This document shows, one piece after another, positions 53,277 through 56,090 of a DNA stretch of 56,090 nucleotides (the stretch's first letter is position 1; every line of letters starts with the position of its first letter). Under the pieces are notes generated by a model that saw only the letters and a program-made list of their open reading frames with translations, did not search any database and was not told the origin of the DNA. The DNA comes from Leyella lascolaii. GTDB taxonomy: Bacteria; Bacteroidota; Bacteroidia; Bacteroidales; Bacteroidaceae. Made by a program: the position numbers and the translations under genes. The DNA is taken from assembly GCF_900079775.1 (NCBI RefSeq), contig NZ_LT556050.1, forward strand, positions 289,695 through 345,784, given 5' to 3'.

Positions 53277-55790
53277 TTATTTCTTCTCGGCAAGCTTGTC
53301 GGCAAGAACCTTCATCCAGAATCCGCCAATTACAGAACGAGCCTTGAATCCGGTCATCAGTCCTGTCTTGGTATCATACCAGTCGCTGATAGGCACACGT
53401 GATTCTGTTTCGTTGATGTAATCATACACCGGATGCACGAACTTCAGGAATGTCTTGTTGTTGGGAGCCATTGCGGCAGTCCACATTATCCAGTCGTTCT
53501 TGGTGTAATCCTTACGGCTGTCGAGCGGCAGACCGTATCTGTTCTGCATCTTCAGATAGTACTTTATCTCGCGCTGCATGGCGTCGTTGGGGAAGATGTT
53601 GATGTTCCAGAGCTTGTCCCAAACCATATTGTACTTCTGGCTCCATGTGTTCTCGCGGTCGAAAGCAAGGCGATAGTGGTCGTCCTCACGTGCGTCCTTC
53701 TCCCACTTTGCCGCCATTTCCTTAGCCTTGTTCATGTACTTGTCGGCTGTTGCAGCGTCGCCCTTGATGCGAGCCATCTCCGCAAAGCCTGCCACACCCA
53801 TGATAGCCTTTATTGAAAGGTTGCAGTTGTGAGCCCAGTGTCCTGCGAAGTCGTCTGTACAGAGCTGGTTGGCAGGGTCCTGTCCGTTCTCTACGAGATA
53901 GTCAGTCCACATCTTGAGGATATTCCAGTATTTGTCAACATACTTCGTATTGCCCTCAATCTTAGCAATCATAGCGGCAAGAGTAATCATGTTACCGGCT
54001 TCCTCCAGAGGCATGTCGCCACCGTAAACCTGTCCGTTAGCAATAGGATATGTTCCAAGATCGTGTGCGGCGAACGGCTTTGTCCAACGTCCCGAGTAGC
54101 TGTAATCGAAGATACTTGTCATCATTGCCTTCTGCAGGTCGGGGTTGTAAACAAGGAACAGCGGAGCCTCAGGATAAGTAAGGTCAACCGTATTCACACA
54201 ACCGTTGGAGTTGTTTTCCTTAGAGAAGAAGAGCAGATTGCCGTCCTTGTCCTCGAAAAGCTTGTGGGCTGCAATCACGTGACGGTAAGAACCTGAAAGA
54301 ATCTCGGCATACTTCACGTCGCCAGCCTTCAATCCGTCATCGTAGATCATCTTGTCGAACTCGCGGCATTTAGCCATAAGCTCTGAATAACTGTTCTTCA
54401 GACGGTCGAAAGCGTCGAAAATCGTAACCTTGCCACCGTGTGCCCAGTATCCTTTGTAACGCTCGTACATATACTCGATGTCCTGTATCTCGTCATAGCC
54501 GAGCATTGTGAAGCTTGAAGCTGTGGTCACGTTGCCGAAGTTGTGCACATAAGCCAATGTAGGCATCTGTGAAGGCTTGCGGCATACAACAACCTCTTCG
54601 CTCTCAGGAAGCTCACCTGTAGAAAGGAATGTATCCTTTATCTTGTTCTCTGCTGAAAGGCTTACGTTTCCGTTCACATTAGGCATATAGAAGTATCCCC
54701 AGTCGATGCAGATGCCGTCACCCTTCTTTGCGAGAATAGGCTGGTCAACAGTACCTGTCTTGAGATATTTCACACCGTTCTTTATTACAGTAGAAGAAAC
54801 AGTAGGCTGCGAGCTCTTGTTCACGCCCTGCAAAGGATTGGCGCTCAGGTAGAACTGCACGTCGTGTGTCTTCTTGTCTGTAGAACGAACCTGATATGAG
54901 ATGTAGTTGATAGGCATTGACAGCAGATCGTAGTCATTGATCAGCATAGGAGCTGTGAACACCACGTCAAGCTCAACCGGTCCGCACACGAATGTGTAAT
55001 AAGTAGATGTGGCGAGTACGCTTACCGACTTCTGCTCAGCCTGCAGGATGTTGGCGTTGCTTACTGCAAGATTCTTGAACAGTCCGAAGTCTGTGTAAGC
55101 GCCGCCGGTTGTGTTGTGGCAATGAGCGGCTATCACGTTCTTGCCGGGCTTGAGAAGCTTCTTCACGTCGTCAGACAGGTGGAGCTTTACGCCCTCGCGC
55201 CATGTCTCTCCGGTCTTGGCAACAGATGTTCCGTTGATAAAGATCTCAAAAACGTCGTCATGAGAATAAACCAGATAAAGATCGTTGTTAAGGTCATCTG
55301 CTGTAAGCTCTACGCTACGGCGAACATAAAGGTCAGAATTCTGTTCAGACCAATGAGTGCGCACGTTGCTCAGCTCCGGAGAACCGAACGCGGCAGTACC
55401 CTCTTTCCATCCGTTTGCGTTGAAGTCAGGCTTTTCCCATCCAGCACCCGGATTTGTACGTGTGTACATAGCCTTCCATTCTGCCTCATCAGCCATAGGA
55501 ACGATTGATTCAAGAAGAGCTCTTTCCTTTGATCCCATGAAACGATAAGTCTTGCCGTCAACGCGCAGAAGTCCTTCAAGAGGTTTCTCGTCGTTGGTCC
55601 AATGGCGTGTATCACCGTCATTGAGCTTATCATACGGAGACCAGATGGAAAAATAAGGATCCGAAACCACCAGCGGCACAGACGGCAAACGAAGCTTCGT
55701 GCTCTTGTAGGGCACAAAATCTGCCGGTGTCTGAGCATTGGCAAACACTGCAGTAGCGAGTACTGCAACAGACATTAATAATTTCTTCAT
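53277..55790 (-). CDS. DUF4965-type glutaminase-like enzyme with inserted galactose-binding-like domain
   Basis: 837 residues from the ATG at 55790 (an adjacent TTG is in frame); Sec signal about 1-20. N-terminal part (KLRLPSVPLVVSDPYFSIWSPYDKLNDGDTRHWT) and the C-terminal (alpha/alpha) region (YSGRWTKPFAAHDLGTYPIANGQVYGGDMPLEEAGNMITLAAMI, then LCTDDFAGHWAHNCNLSIKAIMGVAGFAEMA and GFWMKVL) match the DUF4964/5127/4965/1793 family, named glutaminase A-like. Residues about 105-245 are a separate jelly-roll like that of beta-galactosidase N-termini (VYSHDDVFEIFINGTSVAKTGE). The true substrate is unproven; the (alpha/alpha)-barrel could be glycosidic. It is transcribed separately, upstream of the SusC/D operon. 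Confidence 0.85.
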   Translation of the reverse strand: MKKLLMSVAVLATAVFANAQTPADFVPYKSTKLRLPSVPLVVSDPYFSIWSPYDKLNDGDTRHWTNDEKPLEGLLRVDGKTYRFMGSKERALLESIVPMADEAEWKAMYTRTNPGAGWEKPDFNANGWKEGTAAFGSPELSNVRTHWSEQNSDLYVRRSVELTADDLNNDLYLVYSHDDVFEIFINGTSVAKTGETWREGVKLHLSDDVKKLLKPGKNVIAAHCHNTTGGAYTDFGLFKNLAVSNANILQAEQKSVSVLATSTYYTFVCGPVELDVVFTAPMLINDYDLLSMPINYISYQVRSTDKKTHDVQFYLSANPLQGVNKSSQPTVSSTVIKNGVKYLKTGTVDQPILAKKGDGICIDWGYFYMPNVNGNVSLSAENKIKDTFLSTGELPESEEVVVCRKPSQMPTLAYVHNFGNVTTASSFTMLGYDEIQDIEYMYERYKGYWAHGGKVTIFDAFDRLKNSYSELMAKCREFDKMIYDDGLKAGDVKYAEILSGSYRHVIAAHKLFEDKDGNLLFFSKENNSNGCVNTVDLTYPEAPLFLVYNPDLQKAMMTSIFDYSYSGRWTKPFAAHDLGTYPIANGQVYGGDMPLEEAGNMITLAAMIAKIEGNTKYVDKYWNILKMWTDYLVENGQDPANQLCTDDFAGHWAHNCNLSIKAIMGVAGFAEMARIKGDAATADKYMNKAKEMAAKWEKDAREDDHYRLAFDRENTWSQKYNMVWDKLWNINIFPNDAMQREIKYYLKMQNRYGLPLDSRKDYTKNDWIMWTAAMAPNNKTFLKFVHPVYDYINETESRVPISDWYDTKTGLMTGFKARSVIGGFWMKVLADKLAEKK

Positions 55791-55959
55791 CAAATTTATA
55801 ATTCTAAAGTTAGTTAATAATCAACCTACTTATAATTTTTCATGTTACCCCTTAAGCAATCTTATTTTACCTTTCAAGAAAAAACCAAGTACCGTTATTA
55901 TATAACTTAAACAAAAACCTTAATTCCGCAACACTATTATAAATTAAACTTTTTAAGTA

Positions 55960-56090
55960 CCTGAGCAACAAAAAGTTGCTCAGGATTTTGCCATGTCGAA
56001 GAATTCACTTATCTTAGTGTTGCAAAAAATAAACAAGAAAATCCGACGATAGACATGGCAAAAATACAAATTAAATCTGAGAAACTCACT
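55960..56090 (+). mobile_element. Left end of an IS1380-like insertion sequence (cut by window edge)
   Basis: The boundary is proposed at CCTGAGCAAC (55960), which pairs with GTTGCTCAGG (55975-55984) as a terminal hairpin. IS1380-family ends typically begin with CC. About 95 nt later the transposase start appears. The outer direct repeat cannot be confirmed because the right end is outside the window. Confidence 0.6.
56055..56090 (+). CDS. IS1380-family transposase, N-terminus only
   Basis: Twelve codons, MAKIQIKSEKLT, remain open to the window end. To my knowledge this is the conserved start of Bacteroides/Prevotella IS1380-type (IS4-like DDE) transposases, which continue with TPFGGIF. The call rests on a short match and on the terminal hairpin upstream. 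Confidence 0.65.
   Translation, partial: MAKIQIKSEKLT

Overview
The window is a chromosome segment of a Bacteroidales bacterium, most likely Prevotella-like (Prevotellaceae). The grounds are: SusC/SusD pairs; BspA-type leucine-rich repeats; 6-bladed beta-propeller lipoproteins next to an NVEALA-type peptide; no Shine-Dalgarno sequences; Bacteroidetes-type promoters (TTTG, 19-20 nt, TAnnTTTG) upstream of several genes; and a moderately high-GC, secretion-rich gene set. The family assignment is an inference from gene content, not a database result.

Layout. 1-2916 (minus): LRR protein, propeller lipoprotein, NVEALA-like exported peptide, and a second propeller lipoprotein cut by the window edge. 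3109-4483 (plus): GtrA, a small hypothetical protein and signal peptidase I, translationally overlapped. 4484-5920: repeat-rich intergenic DNA ending in three tandem copies of a promoter that face a secreted glycosidase-like gene (5921-8401). 8833-34556 is mostly housekeeping: YeiH transporter, rsmI with a Cbp1-like lipoprotein, tdk, AI-2E-family permease, tRNA-Lys followed by lysS-gpsA-pgi and a HAD phosphatase, a Cys-rich exported protein with YbjQ, mnmA, an SPFH/Arc/membrane/hydrolase operon, rsgA, frr, an RND efflux tripartite operon and a GDSL hydrolase.

34873-55790 (all minus) is a polysaccharide-utilisation region: GH97, GH92, GH78, a SusE-like DUF1735/DUF4973-type lipoprotein, SusD, SusC, a TIG/beta-propeller lipoprotein and a DUF4965-type glutaminase-like enzyme. 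SusC/D with the two surface lipoproteins would bind and import a glycan, and the periplasmic or surface enzymes would trim alpha-galactose, alpha-mannose and alpha-rhamnose. No dedicated regulator is visible. An IS1380-like element starts at about 55960 and runs off the right end.

The most unusual signal is non-coding. At least eight intergenic repeat loci with largely unrelated sequences share one length quantum: their periods are 22 bp or close to multiples of it (66, 88, 154, 176; one is 87). Many 22-bp units carry a dyad. Several loci lie directly upstream of glycoside hydrolase genes, and one family carries consensus promoters. Two inverted 176-bp arrays bracket the GH78 gene.
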